Source of the DNA: Salsipaludibacter sp963735045
GTDB lineage: Bacteria > Actinomycetota > Nitriliruptoria > Nitriliruptorales > Nitriliruptoraceae
DNA: 64,000 nt
Direction: 5' to 3'
Assembly (NCBI GenBank): GCA_963735045.1
Contig: CAVTIZ010000001.1
Span: forward strand, 620,001-684,000
Each line of letters starts with the position of its first letter. Position 1 is the stretch's first letter. The notes below the pieces were generated by a model. It had not been told where the DNA came from. It saw only the letters and a list, made by a program, of their open reading frames with translations, and made no database searches. This document shows, piece by piece, positions 41,137 to 49,580 of the stretch. The position numbers and the translations under genes were made by a program.

Positions 41137-43563
41137 TCAGGACACCCCGACGGGGTGGTGCGCGGTGAGGTCGCGGGTGACCGGTTCGCCCCGGACCAGG
41201 TCCAGCTCCTCGTGGCGATGGCGGATCCGCAGCTCCTCGCCGACCTCCAGGGTGTAGCGCACCTCCAGCCGGCCGATGGCGACCCGGACACGACCCTGGT
41301 CGGTGGTGATCGCGAACGCCATGCGGCGCCAACTGGACGGCAACCGGGGGTTGAACGTCAACAGGTCGCCGTCGTCGCGGAACCCGGCGAAGCCGTACAC
41401 CAGGGTCTGCCACACGCCACCGGCGGCCGCGACGTGGACGCCGTCGGCGACGTTGCCGGCGACGTCGGCGAGGTCGACGAACAGCCCGAACCGGAAGTAC
41501 TCCAGCGCCCGGGCGTCGTCGCCCAGTTCGGCGGCGACGATCGACTGGGTCGACGCCGACAGCGACGAGTCCCCGGTGGTCAGTGGGTCGTAGTAGTCGT
41601 AGTTGCGCTGCTTGAGCCCGGCGTCGAACTCACCGGGCAGCAGGAACATCGCCAGCACGATGTCGGCCTGCTTGATGACCTGGTGACGGTAGATGACCAG
41701 CGGGTGGAAGTGCAGCAGCAGGGGGTACTTCTCCCGTGGGGTGGCCTCGAACGGCCACACCTGCTTCTCCAGGAAGTGCTCGTCCTGGGGGGTGATGCCC
41801 AACCGGTCGTCGTGGGGCACGTACATCCCCTCGGCCGCCCTGGCCCACTGCTCGACCTCGCCGGGGCGCAGCCCGGTCCGGTGACGCAGGCGCGCGTGCA
41901 CCTCGGGGTGGTGGTCCTGGACGAACTGCACCACTTCGACGGCGTAGCGCAGGTTCTCGCGGGCCATCAGGTTGGTGTAGGCGTTGTCGTTGACCACCGT
42001 GGTGTACTCGTCGGGCCCGGTGACCCCGTGGATGTGGAAGGTCTCGGGGCCGGAGCCGTCGACCCCGTTGCGGAAGAACCCCAGGTCGACCCACAACCGG
42101 GCGGTCTCGACCAGCACCTCGGCGCCCTCGTCGACCAGGAACTCCATGTCCCCGGTGGCGCGCACGTACTTGCGGATGGCATAGATCACGTCGGCGTTGA
42201 TGTGGTACTGGGCCGTGCCGGCCTCGTAGTAGGCCGACGCCTCCTCGCCGTTGATGGTGCGCCACGGGAACAGCGCACCCTTCTGGTTGACCTCGCGTGC
42301 GCGGGCCCGGGCGGCGTCCAGCAGCGTGTAGCGGAACCGCAACAGGTTGCGGGCCGCCCGTGGCATGGTGTAGGTCAGGTAGGGCAGGACGTAGACCTCG
42401 GTGTCCCAGAAGTAGTGGCCCTCGTAGCCCGACCCGGTCAGGCCCTTGGCCGGGATCCCGGTGCCCTCGGACCGGGCGGAGGCCTGGACCAGCTGGAACA
42501 GCGACCACCGCACGGCCTGCTGGACCACCGGGTTGTCCTCGATGACGACGTCGCCGGCCTCCCAGAAGTTGAGGAACCACGCCGCCTGCTCGGCCGCCAG
42601 TTCCTGGTAGCCCCGGTCGATCGCCCGGTCGAGCACGCGGTCGACGCGGTCGGCCAATCGTTGGCTGGGCGCCGAGCGCGACGTCGCGTAGGCCGCCAGC
42701 TTCTCGATCACGATCGACTGGCCCTCCCCCAGGTCGCACGAGAACACGGTCTTGGCACGGGCCCGGTCGGTGGTGGTGTCGGCGTCCACGGCCACGTCGG
42801 CCGACACGGTGTGGTCGATGCCGCACGCCAGGGTCATCCCCGACGACGCGGTGCGGTAGCGCAGCACCCCACGGCCGTTGGTGGACTCGTGGCCCTCGCA
42901 CACCAGCACGTCGCCCAGCGACTCGGTCCGGCGCGGGTCGTCGACGCCCTCGACGTGGACGTCGGTGGACGGGTCGAACACGTCGCCGACCATGCGTCCG
43001 GACTCGTCGGTGGCGGCCTCGTGGCGCAACTGCGACGAGATCACGACCGGCGCATCGCCGTCCAGCATCTCGACCTCGTAGCGGAACCCGACCAGGTGGC
43101 GGTGGGCCATCGACACGATCCGGCGGGACCGCACCTGCACGCGCTTTCCCGACGGGGTGCGCCACACCAGTTCCCGGGTCAGCTCCCCGGTGCGCATGTC
43201 CAGCCGACGCTCGAAGGACTCGATGTCGGCGGTCGGCAGCTGCAACGGCTCGTCGTCGACGTAGAGGTGGAAGCGGCGGGCGTCGGGAACGGCCACGATG
43301 GTCTGGCCGGTGCGGGCGAACCCGAACGCCTCCTCGGCGTGCTTGATGGGCCAGGTCTCGTGGAAGCCGTTGACGAACGTGCCCAGGTCGTGTTGTGGCC
43401 GGCCCTCGTCGGGGGCCCCACGCAGCCCGACGTAGCCGTTGGACAACGAGAAGATGGTCTCGGCCCGGGCCAGGTACTCCGGGTCGATCCCACACTCGAC
43501 CAGCGCCCACTCCTCGACCGGGTAGACGGTGGTCGGCAGCCCGACGATCTCACGATGCAGCAC
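41137..43563 (-). CDS. GH65 disaccharide phosphorylase (trehalose/maltose/kojibiose type)
   Basis: The 808-residue enzyme has the GH65 layout: N-terminal beta-sandwich (ETIFSLSNGYVGLRGAPDEG), the (alpha/alpha)6 barrel with GYEGHYFWDTEVYVLP and the catalytic acid Glu519 in GVTGPDEYT, then the phosphate-site region YRHQVIKQADIVLAMFLLP and LSASTQSIVAAELGD. GH65 phosphorylases invert the bond and release beta-glucose-1-phosphate; the next upstream gene encodes beta-phosphoglucomutase, which consumes it. Trehalose is the likeliest substrate given treS and glgE, but maltose or kojibiose fit equally well. The start is the GTG at 43563 with GGGGGAG upstream; a 17-codon frame overlaps it. Confidence 0.85.
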   Translation of the reverse strand: MLHREIVGLPTTVYPVEEWALVECGIDPEYLARAETIFSLSNGYVGLRGAPDEGRPQHDLGTFVNGFHETWPIKHAEEAFGFARTGQTIVAVPDARRFHLYVDDEPLQLPTADIESFERRLDMRTGELTRELVWRTPSGKRVQVRSRRIVSMAHRHLVGFRYEVEMLDGDAPVVISSQLRHEAATDESGRMVGDVFDPSTDVHVEGVDDPRRTESLGDVLVCEGHESTNGRGVLRYRTASSGMTLACGIDHTVSADVAVDADTTTDRARAKTVFSCDLGEGQSIVIEKLAAYATSRSAPSQRLADRVDRVLDRAIDRGYQELAAEQAAWFLNFWEAGDVVIEDNPVVQQAVRWSLFQLVQASARSEGTGIPAKGLTGSGYEGHYFWDTEVYVLPYLTYTMPRAARNLLRFRYTLLDAARARAREVNQKGALFPWRTINGEEASAYYEAGTAQYHINADVIYAIRKYVRATGDMEFLVDEGAEVLVETARLWVDLGFFRNGVDGSGPETFHIHGVTGPDEYTTVVNDNAYTNLMARENLRYAVEVVQFVQDHHPEVHARLRHRTGLRPGEVEQWARAAEGMYVPHDDRLGITPQDEHFLEKQVWPFEATPREKYPLLLHFHPLVIYRHQVIKQADIVLAMFLLPGEFDAGLKQRNYDYYDPLTTGDSSLSASTQSIVAAELGDDARALEYFRFGLFVDLADVAGNVADGVHVAAAGGVWQTLVYGFAGFRDDGDLLTFNPRLPSSWRRMAFAITTDQGRVRVAIGRLEVRYTLEVGEELRIRHRHEELDLVRGEPVTRDLTAHHPVGVS

Positions 43564-43603
43564 GGATGAGCTCCCCCGACGGCACGTGTCCGGTGTCGGC
43601 CAT
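43550..43603 (-). CDS. 17-codon ORF overlapping the start of the GH65 gene
   Basis: ATG 43603 has GAGGAACC upstream and opens a frame of 17 residues (MADTGHVPSGELIRAAS) whose stop lies 11 bases inside the GH65 gene. It could be a translational-coupling leader. It is too short to judge as a protein. Confidence 0.3.
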   Translation of the reverse strand: MADTGHVPSGELIRAAS

Positions 43604-43636
43604 GGCGGTTCCTCGTCGCTGGTGGGCGGTGGGTGG

Positions 43637-44374
43637 TCAGGCCAATCCGGACAGGTCGGCCACGACCAGGTCGGCCCCGGCCTCGCGCAACCGGCGGACC
43701 TGGTCGCCCTCGCCGATCCCGATGACGGTCCGGAACCCGCCCAGGCGCCCGGCCTCCACCCCCGACACGGCGTCTTCGACCACGACCGCGTCGCCCGGGT
43801 CGACACCCAGTCGGCGTGCGGCCTCCAGGTAGGTGTCGGGGGCCGGCTTTCCGGGCAGGCCCTGGCCGGCGGCCACGACCCCGTCCACGATCACCGCGAA
43901 GCGGTCGGCGATCCCGGCCGACTTCAGCGACGCCACGGCGTTGCGCGACGACGACACCACCGCGGTCTTGAGCCCGGCCTCGACCACGGCGTCCACGAAG
44001 GCGATGTTGTCGTCGAAGGCGTCGACCCCGCGATCGTGCATCAGGCGCAGCACCAGGTCGTTCTTGCGGGTCCCGAGCCCGTGGATCGTGTCGCTGTCCG
44101 GGGAGTCGTCCGGGTCGCCCTCGGGCAGCACGATCCGCCGGGACTCGAGGAAGGCCGCCACCCCGTCGTAGCGGGGCATCCCGTCCACGTAGGTCAGGTA
44201 GTCGGGGTCGACCTCGAAGGGTTCGAACGGGTGCCCGTGCTCGTCGGACCAGCGCAGCAGGAACTCGTCGAACATCGACTTCCACGCCGCGGCGTGCAAC
44301 GACGCCGTGTCGGTGAGGACGCCGTCGAGGTCGAACAGCACGGCGCGATGGTCGCGGAGGCGGAACTCGGCCAT
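43637..44374 (-). CDS. pgmB-like: Beta-phosphoglucomutase family HAD phosphatase
   Basis: The 245-residue HAD protein has motif I AVLFDLDGVLTDTASLHAAAWKSMFD, motif II TAVVSSSRN, Lys in GKPAPDTYLEAARRLG and the acidic motif IV VVVEDAVSGVEAGRLGGF. It turns beta-glucose-1-phosphate into glucose-6-phosphate. An extended cap (WSDEHGHPFEPFEVDPDYLTYVDGMPRYDGVAAFLESR) is of the type seen in actinobacterial beta-PGMs that accompany GH65 enzymes. Its start is ATG 44374. It is divergent from the LysM/Tad operon. Confidence 0.9.
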   Translation of the reverse strand: MAEFRLRDHRAVLFDLDGVLTDTASLHAAAWKSMFDEFLLRWSDEHGHPFEPFEVDPDYLTYVDGMPRYDGVAAFLESRRIVLPEGDPDDSPDSDTIHGLGTRKNDLVLRLMHDRGVDAFDDNIAFVDAVVEAGLKTAVVSSSRNAVASLKSAGIADRFAVIVDGVVAAGQGLPGKPAPDTYLEAARRLGVDPGDAVVVEDAVSGVEAGRLGGFRTVIGIGEGDQVRRLREAGADLVVADLSGLA

Positions 44375-44518
44375 GGGGGAGGTGTCCTGGTCGGTGGTCC
44401 CCCACGATAACCGCCACGCCCCTCCGGATGGGTTCGCGTCCCCCTCCCCCGGCCTGGCCATCGTGGCGCCAGCGCCACCCTTCCTGGCCGTCTCCGGGGT
44501 CGCGCCAGGCTTCTCGCC

Positions 44519-44575
44519 TGCATGCACACTTCTTCGATGCATTGCAATGTCTTTTCATGTAGTCTTGCATGCACA
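44519..44575. promoter_or_regulatory. AT-rich promoter island with direct repeats before the Tad/FtsK operon
   Basis: TGCATGCACA occurs at 44519-44528 and again at 44566-44575. Between them lies the palindrome CATTGCAATG (44540-44549), and TAGTCT at 44560-44565 suits a -10. The stretch is far more AT-rich than its surroundings. It is 28 bases before the first gene of the operon. Confidence 0.55.
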
Positions 44576-44603
44576 TCGGTTGAGTCCACGAGCGGAGGAC
44601 GGG

Positions 44604-45500
44604 GTGGTCGACCAGACGGCCGGCGGGGTCAGCGGGAACTGGCCGGCCCGTGCCGTGGTCCTCGTCCCCGGTGCCCTCGTCGCCCTCCACGCACTCGATC
44701 ACCCCCTGGTCCGGGGTCCAGAACTCCTCGCCCCCTCGACCTGGGGCGCGTGGGTCGGCGCGGTCGGCGCCCCCGGTGTGCTCATGGCGATTCTCCGGCT
44801 TGCCGCCGTGGCGATGTGCTGGTATCTCCTGACAGCGACCGTCCTGCTCCTGGTCGCCCGGGCGACCCGGGACCGCACCACGCATGCCCTGGTGGCGGCC
44901 GTCCTGGGCCCGCACGGCCGCCACGTGCTGGTCGCCGTCGTCGGCACTGGCGTGCTGGCCACGGTGCCCGTCCGGGATGAACGGGGCGACGTCGAGCAGG
45001 AGGCGACCGGCGACATGGCCACCACGGCGGTGAGGTGGGACACGACCGGTGGAGCCGTGCCTGCGGACCCGGGCCGCCCCCGGGCCCCGGGCCTTTCGGG
45101 CGCCTCGGCCGTCCCCCAGCTCGTTCGCCTGGCCGGACCGCGGCTCGTGGCCCTGCCACCACCGGCGCAGGACCCACCCCTCCTTCACCGCCTCGACGAC
45201 GATGCCGCTGCCCCCGCCGCCGAGCCCGGGGACCACCGCGAGCCCGACGGGCCGGACTCCGATCGCGAGTGGTGGACCGTGGAAGCCGGGGACCACTTCT
45301 GGCACATCGCCGAGGAACACCTCCGCCGCCACCGGGGTTCGACCCCTCCCGAGGAGGACGTCCGCCGGTACTGGCGACGACTCGTCGCGGCCAATCGTGA
45401 CCTGCTCGTGGACGGGGACAACCCGGACCTGCTGCTCCCCGGACAGCTCCTGCGGGTACCGCAGTTGCCGACCTCACCCACCACGCGGGGCCAGCGATGA
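44604..45500 (+). CDS. Membrane-anchored LysM-domain protein, first gene of the Tad/FtsK operon
   Basis: The 298-residue protein has two or three N-terminal helices (ARAVVLVPGALVALHAL, APGVLMAILRLAAVAMCWYLLTATVLLLVA, HVLVAVVGTGVLATVPV), a Pro/Gly-rich linker, and a C-terminal LysM-type domain (WWTVEAGDHFWHIAEEHL, then LLVDGDNPDLLLPGQLLRVP). GTG 44604 follows GGAGG by 5 bases. LysM-bearing membrane proteins of this form are often found at the head of such actinobacterial operons. It could attach the machinery to peptidoglycan. It overlaps the next gene by ATGA. Confidence 0.8.
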   Translation: MVDQTAGGVSGNWPARAVVLVPGALVALHALDHPLVRGPELLAPSTWGAWVGAVGAPGVLMAILRLAAVAMCWYLLTATVLLLVARATRDRTTHALVAAVLGPHGRHVLVAVVGTGVLATVPVRDERGDVEQEATGDMATTAVRWDTTGGAVPADPGRPRAPGLSGASAVPQLVRLAGPRLVALPPPAQDPPLLHRLDDDAAAPAAEPGDHREPDGPDSDREWWTVEAGDHFWHIAEEHLRRHRGSTPPEEDVRRYWRRLVAANRDLLVDGDNPDLLLPGQLLRVPQLPTSPTTRGQR

Positions 45501-46051
45501 CCTGGCGCCCGGAGCGCGATCCCACCGTCGACCTGCGTGACGACGAGGCGGTCCGCACCGCCAGGTCACGTCGCAGCCACCAACGCCTCCAGACCCGGAT
45601 CTCGGCGGAGTCCGCCACCTTCACGGGCACGCTCCGTGACCTGGCCGAACGCCTCGCAGGGGTGACCCTGCTGCTCGCCGACGACCATGACGTGCAGGGA
45701 ACCCTGCTGGCCGTCAGCCGTGACCACCTCGTCCTGGCGACCGACGCCCGCCAACACACCTACGTCCGGACCCCGGGGATCGTCGCCGTCCGGGCCGACC
45801 CCGACGTTCGCGTCCCGGTCGCCCAGGGTCACCGACCTCCCGGCGACGGCGCGACGCTGCTCGAGCGGCTCGGTCGCTGGGAAGCCGAACGACCGATCGT
45901 GGCCCTCCTGCTCGCCGGCCGACCAGCCCCGCTGCGGGGTCGCCTCGCCGCCGTCGGCGACGACGTGGTCTCCCTGGACCTGACCGACGACCACCACCCC
46001 ACCTACCTCCCCCAGCACGCCATCCGTGCGGTCATGGTCGACCGAGGATGA
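45497..46051 (+). CDS. Unknown 184-residue protein in the Tad/FtsK operon
   Basis: No family is recognised. The protein contains two similar segments, VTLLLADDHDVQGTLLAVSRDHLVLAT and IVALLLAGRPAPLRGRLAAVGDDVVSLDL, each predicted as a small beta barrel of Sm/SH3 type. The N-terminal 40 residues are charged (DLRDDEAVRTARSRRSHQRLQTRIS). There are no membrane segments and no cysteines. It overlaps the LysM gene by ATGA and lies 150 bases before the CpaB-like gene. Its place suggests a cytosolic assembly or regulatory factor of the operon, but that is inference only. Confidence 0.7.
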   Translation: MTWRPERDPTVDLRDDEAVRTARSRRSHQRLQTRISAESATFTGTLRDLAERLAGVTLLLADDHDVQGTLLAVSRDHLVLATDARQHTYVRTPGIVAVRADPDVRVPVAQGHRPPGDGATLLERLGRWEAERPIVALLLAGRPAPLRGRLAAVGDDVVSLDLTDDHHPTYLPQHAIRAVMVDRG

Positions 46052-46201
46052 CGTCCCGGCCGTCGTGCACGGCCACCGCCCCCCGCCCCCGAGCACGAGA
46101 GCACCAGATGCGACCCCGCCCCCACGGCCGCGTCCCCGCGGCGTTCCCGCCCGTCGTCCGAACGCGGCAGGCCTGTCCGCAACCTCGACCCGGGGTGGCC
46201 C

Positions 46202-46984
46202 ATGGCTGACCTCGGGACGACCACCACCCCGGCCAGCGGCGACCCCGGTCCACGTCACGTCGACCATCGACAGGTGACCCGTCGCCGGACCCTTCCGGGC
46301 GGACGGGCCGTCGTCGGGGCACTGCTGATCACCCTGGCGGTGCTCGGCGTCTTCGCCGCCTGGCTGTCGGCCACGGCCGCGCCGACCACCAGTTTCGTCG
46401 TCGCCGCCACGGCGCTCGCGCCCGGCGACGAGATCCAGCGCGACGACCTGGAACTGGTCGCGATGGACCTCCCCGACGGGCAGGCGGCGCGCGTGGTGAG
46501 CACGGCCGACGTGGCCGTCGGAGCCGTGGCGCTTGCCCCGGTGGAGCCCGGAGACCCGGTGCTCCGCAGCAGCCTGCGGGCTCCCGCCCGCGCCCCGGAC
46601 TCGTCGGGATTCAGCTTCGAACTCCCGATGTCGCGGGCACTGGCGGGCGACCTGGTGGCGGGAGACCGGGTCGACGTCGTCGCCACCGAGGCCGGCCGGA
46701 CCGGGTTCGTCGCCACCGACGTCCCCGTGGTGGCCAGTCTCGCCGACGGGGGCACGGTCGTGGTGACCCTGGCCCTGGCAGACCCCGACGCGGTGCTCGC
46801 CATTGCCCACGCCGTCGACGAGGGCACCGTCCACGTCGCGCGGAGCAGCCGGCGAGGCCCGGTCGACGCGCCGGTCCGCTCCGGGGCGTTCGCCGAGGAC
46901 GCCACGACGACACCCGACCAGCCGACGCCGGCGGCCAGCTCGCCAACCGAGGATCCCGACGCCGAGGAAGGCGGCGAGGGCTGA
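46202..46984 (+). CDS. cpaB-like: CpaB/RcpC-like SAF-domain protein
   Basis: The 260-residue protein has one N-terminal membrane helix (RAVVGALLITLAVLGVFAAWLSA), then a SAF domain (VVAATALAPGDEIQRDDLELVAMDLPD, ADVAVGAVALAPVEPGDPVLRSSL) and a RcpC-like second part (MSRALAGDLVAGDRVDVVATEAG). The Asp/Glu-rich tail of about 30 residues is disordered. CpaB helps place the outer parts of Tad pili. The ATG has no strong ribosome site, and 150 bases separate it from the gene before; an earlier start in this gap is not visible. The stop overlaps the next start (TGATG). Confidence 0.75.
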   Translation: MADLGTTTTPASGDPGPRHVDHRQVTRRRTLPGGRAVVGALLITLAVLGVFAAWLSATAAPTTSFVVAATALAPGDEIQRDDLELVAMDLPDGQAARVVSTADVAVGAVALAPVEPGDPVLRSSLRAPARAPDSSGFSFELPMSRALAGDLVAGDRVDVVATEAGRTGFVATDVPVVASLADGGTVVVTLALADPDAVLAIAHAVDEGTVHVARSSRRGPVDAPVRSGAFAEDATTTPDQPTPAASSPTEDPDAEEGGEG

Positions 46985-48270
46985 TGGCCGAACGCTACGT
47001 CCTCCTCGGCCTCGGGCGCGCCCGCGCGGACTGGTTCGGTCGCCTGGGTCACTGGGCGACGGCTGGCGCCGTGCCGGGCGAGTTCGTCAAGTGCATGTCG
47101 ATCGCGCAGGTCCGGGCACGGCTGGAGTCTGGGCGTGCATGGTCGGCGGTCCTGCTCGACGGTGACGTCCCCGGAGTCGACGTCGACCTCATCGCGACCG
47201 TCCACTCCCACGGCGCGGTCGCGCTGGTGGTGGACACCGCGGCACGTGACTGGGCCGGCCTGGGCGCCGACGGGGTCCTCTCCCCGGACTTCGACCGCCC
47301 GCTCCTGCTGGACCTGCTCGGCCAGCACGCGACCATGATCGGGGACGGCGCCCGCTCGATCGGCGATGTCGACGACCCGGCCGACGACCCGACGGGCAGC
47401 CTGGTCGCGGTGACGGGTGCGGCCGGAGCCGGCTCGTCCGTGACGGCGATCGCGCTCGCACAGGGACTGGCGACCGGCGAGGAGGCCGTCCTGCTGGCCG
47501 ACCTGTGCCGGGTCGCCGACCAGGCCATGCTGCACGACTCACGGGTGGTGGTGCCGTCCGTGCAGGACGTGGTCGACGCCCACCGCGTGGCGCGGCCCCG
47601 CGATCGCGACGTCGTGTCCCAGACCTTCCGGATCGACGAGCGGGGATACCGGCTCCTGCTGGGCCTCCGGCGCCCCCGGCAGTGGCCCACGATCCGACCG
47701 CGGGCCTTCGCCAGCACCCTCGACGCCCTGCAGGCCACCTTCGACCTCGTCGTCGCCGACGTGGAGCCGGAGGTGGAGGGTGAGGACGACACCGGTTCGG
47801 TGGACGTGGAGGAACGCCACCTGATGGCCCGATCGACGCTGTTGCGGTCCCACGTGGTGGTGCTGGTCGGCCGCCCCGGCATCAAGGGCCTGCACGCCAC
47901 GGTCCGCGTGCTCCTGGACCTGGTGCACCTCGGCGTGCCGACCGGTCGCATCCTCCCGGTGGTGACGTGTGCGCCGCGCAGTCCGCGAGCGCGCGCCGAC
48001 CTCGCCCAGGGACTGCACGTGCTCACCGCGTCGTCACTCGGCACTGCCTCCGGGGCCCTCGCCAGCCCCACGTTCCTGCCCCTGCGGCGTGTCGACGAGG
48101 CACTTCGCGACGGCGTCCCGATCCCGTCGCCGCTCCCCCAGGTCATGGCCGGTGCCGTTCGCGGGCTGCTGGCGCGCGTCCACCAGCAGGGCCCGATCGA
48201 TCCGTTCGCCGACACCGCGGTCCCCGAACGGGTGGTGCCGGGTTCACTCGGTCTGGAGGAGCACGGATGA
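46984..48270 (+). CDS. cpaE-like: CpaE/TadZ-like ATPase of the MinD/ParA class, degenerate P-loop
   Basis: The 428-residue protein has an N-terminal receiver-like part and a MinD/ParA-like domain with VAVTGAAGAGSSVTAIALAQGLA, in which the deviant Walker lysines are replaced. ADLCRVADQAMLHD and FDLVVADVEPEVE correspond to the later ParA motifs. In Tad systems CpaE/TadZ places the apparatus at one cell site. Loss of the P-loop lysine suggests binding or scaffold function rather than ATP turnover. Its start is in a TGATG overlap and its stop overlaps CpaF by ATGA. Confidence 0.75.
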   Translation: MAERYVLLGLGRARADWFGRLGHWATAGAVPGEFVKCMSIAQVRARLESGRAWSAVLLDGDVPGVDVDLIATVHSHGAVALVVDTAARDWAGLGADGVLSPDFDRPLLLDLLGQHATMIGDGARSIGDVDDPADDPTGSLVAVTGAAGAGSSVTAIALAQGLATGEEAVLLADLCRVADQAMLHDSRVVVPSVQDVVDAHRVARPRDRDVVSQTFRIDERGYRLLLGLRRPRQWPTIRPRAFASTLDALQATFDLVVADVEPEVEGEDDTGSVDVEERHLMARSTLLRSHVVVLVGRPGIKGLHATVRVLLDLVHLGVPTGRILPVVTCAPRSPRARADLAQGLHVLTASSLGTASGALASPTFLPLRRVDEALRDGVPIPSPLPQVMAGAVRGLLARVHQQGPIDPFADTAVPERVVPGSLGLEEHG

Positions 48271-49580
48271 GTCGCGACCTCAACCCGCTCGCCCTGATCG
48301 AGGATCGGGTGCTCGAACGCGCCCGCCACGCAGCCACCACCGTCGACGCCACGCCGACCCACGAACTTCGCCGGTTCATCGCCGACGAGGTCGCCCAGTG
48401 GACCCTGGACTTCAAGAACGGCCATCGTCCGTTCGACCTCGCCAGCCCCGACCTGGTCGCCGATCGCGCCTGGCGCAACCTCACCGGGTACGGGCCGCTG
48501 GAACCACTCCTGGATGACGACGACGTCTGGGAGATCATGATCAACGCCCCCGACGAGGTGTTCGTCAAACGCCACCAGGGCGCATCCGGTTACCACGATG
48601 AGTCGTTCCACGACGACGAGCACGTCCTGCGGACGCTGACGAAGATCCTCGACGACGCGTCCACCTCGCATCGCAAGCTCGACCCGTCCGAGGGACTCCA
48701 GGACGCCCAGCTGGACAACGGTGCCCGGCTCCACATCGTCCATCGCGACGTGGGACGCGGCAACCACCTCCTGGTCAACATCCGGAAGTTCACCGGGGTC
48801 GGCTTCGCCTCGCTGGGACAGTTGGTCGACCAGGGGATGATGACCTCCGACGTGGCCCGGTTCCTCGCCGCCTGCATGCGAAGTCGTGTCTCCGTGGTGT
48901 TCGCCGGACCGCCGGGTGCAGGCAAGACCACGATGCTGTCGTGCTGCACCGCCGAACTCGACCCGGCCTTGCGGGTGGTCACGGCCGAGGAGGTCTTCGA
49001 GGTCGACGTCCCACAGCCCAACGTCGCCTCGATGCAGACCCGGGCGCCCCGTCCGGATCGTCCGGCCGTGGACCTGCGGCGACTCGTCGCGGGGTTCCTC
49101 CGGATGGCGCCGGACATCGCCATCGTGGGTGAGGTCCGGGACCGGGAGGCGCTGCCCCTGCTGCTCACCCTGTCGTCCGGGGTCAAGGGCTACACCACGA
49201 TCCATGCCGGCTCGGCCCGCCAGGCCCTCACCCGTCTGCGGTTCATCGCCCAGCTCGCCGACACGCGTTCGGAACTGCCCATGACGGCCCTCAACGCCCT
49301 GGTCACCGAGGCCGTGGACGTCGTCGTCCACGCCACCCGCCAGCGAGGGGTCCCCGTGGTCACCGAGGTCGTCGCGGTCGAGCACCAGTCCGCCGGCGCC
49401 GACGCCACCGCATTCACCACGACGCAGGTGTTCCAGCGGGGCGTCGACGGACGCCTCGCGTGGTCGGGTCACCTTCCCCAACGGGTCGCCGACCTCTTCG
49501 CCGCCGAGGGCATCGACATCCGCGACCTGCTCGACACGGGGGGCGGCGGTGCCGTCCGCGACGACGAGGAGCACCCGTGA
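48267..49580 (+). CDS. cpaF: CpaF/TadA-like secretion ATPase
   Basis: The 437-residue type II/IV secretion ATPase has the TadA N-terminal helical region, YGPLEPLLDDDDVWEIMINAPDEVFVKR, Walker A GPPGAGKTT at 214-222, Walker B-like DIAIVGEVRDREAL, and the His box GYTTIHAGSARQALTRLRF. It powers pilus assembly or secretion. The normal aspartate-rich box near 245 is present (VTAEEVFEVDVPQPN). It is coupled at both ends (ATGA, TGATG). Confidence 0.9.
   Translation: MSRDLNPLALIEDRVLERARHAATTVDATPTHELRRFIADEVAQWTLDFKNGHRPFDLASPDLVADRAWRNLTGYGPLEPLLDDDDVWEIMINAPDEVFVKRHQGASGYHDESFHDDEHVLRTLTKILDDASTSHRKLDPSEGLQDAQLDNGARLHIVHRDVGRGNHLLVNIRKFTGVGFASLGQLVDQGMMTSDVARFLAACMRSRVSVVFAGPPGAGKTTMLSCCTAELDPALRVVTAEEVFEVDVPQPNVASMQTRAPRPDRPAVDLRRLVAGFLRMAPDIAIVGEVRDREALPLLLTLSSGVKGYTTIHAGSARQALTRLRFIAQLADTRSELPMTALNALVTEAVDVVVHATRQRGVPVVTEVVAVEHQSAGADATAFTTTQVFQRGVDGRLAWSGHLPQRVADLFAAEGIDIRDLLDTGGGGAVRDDEEHP

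Noticed and set aside
46108..46209. A 33-residue frame just before the CpaB-like gene
   Set aside because: No ribosome site and an Arg/Pro composition typical of chance frames.
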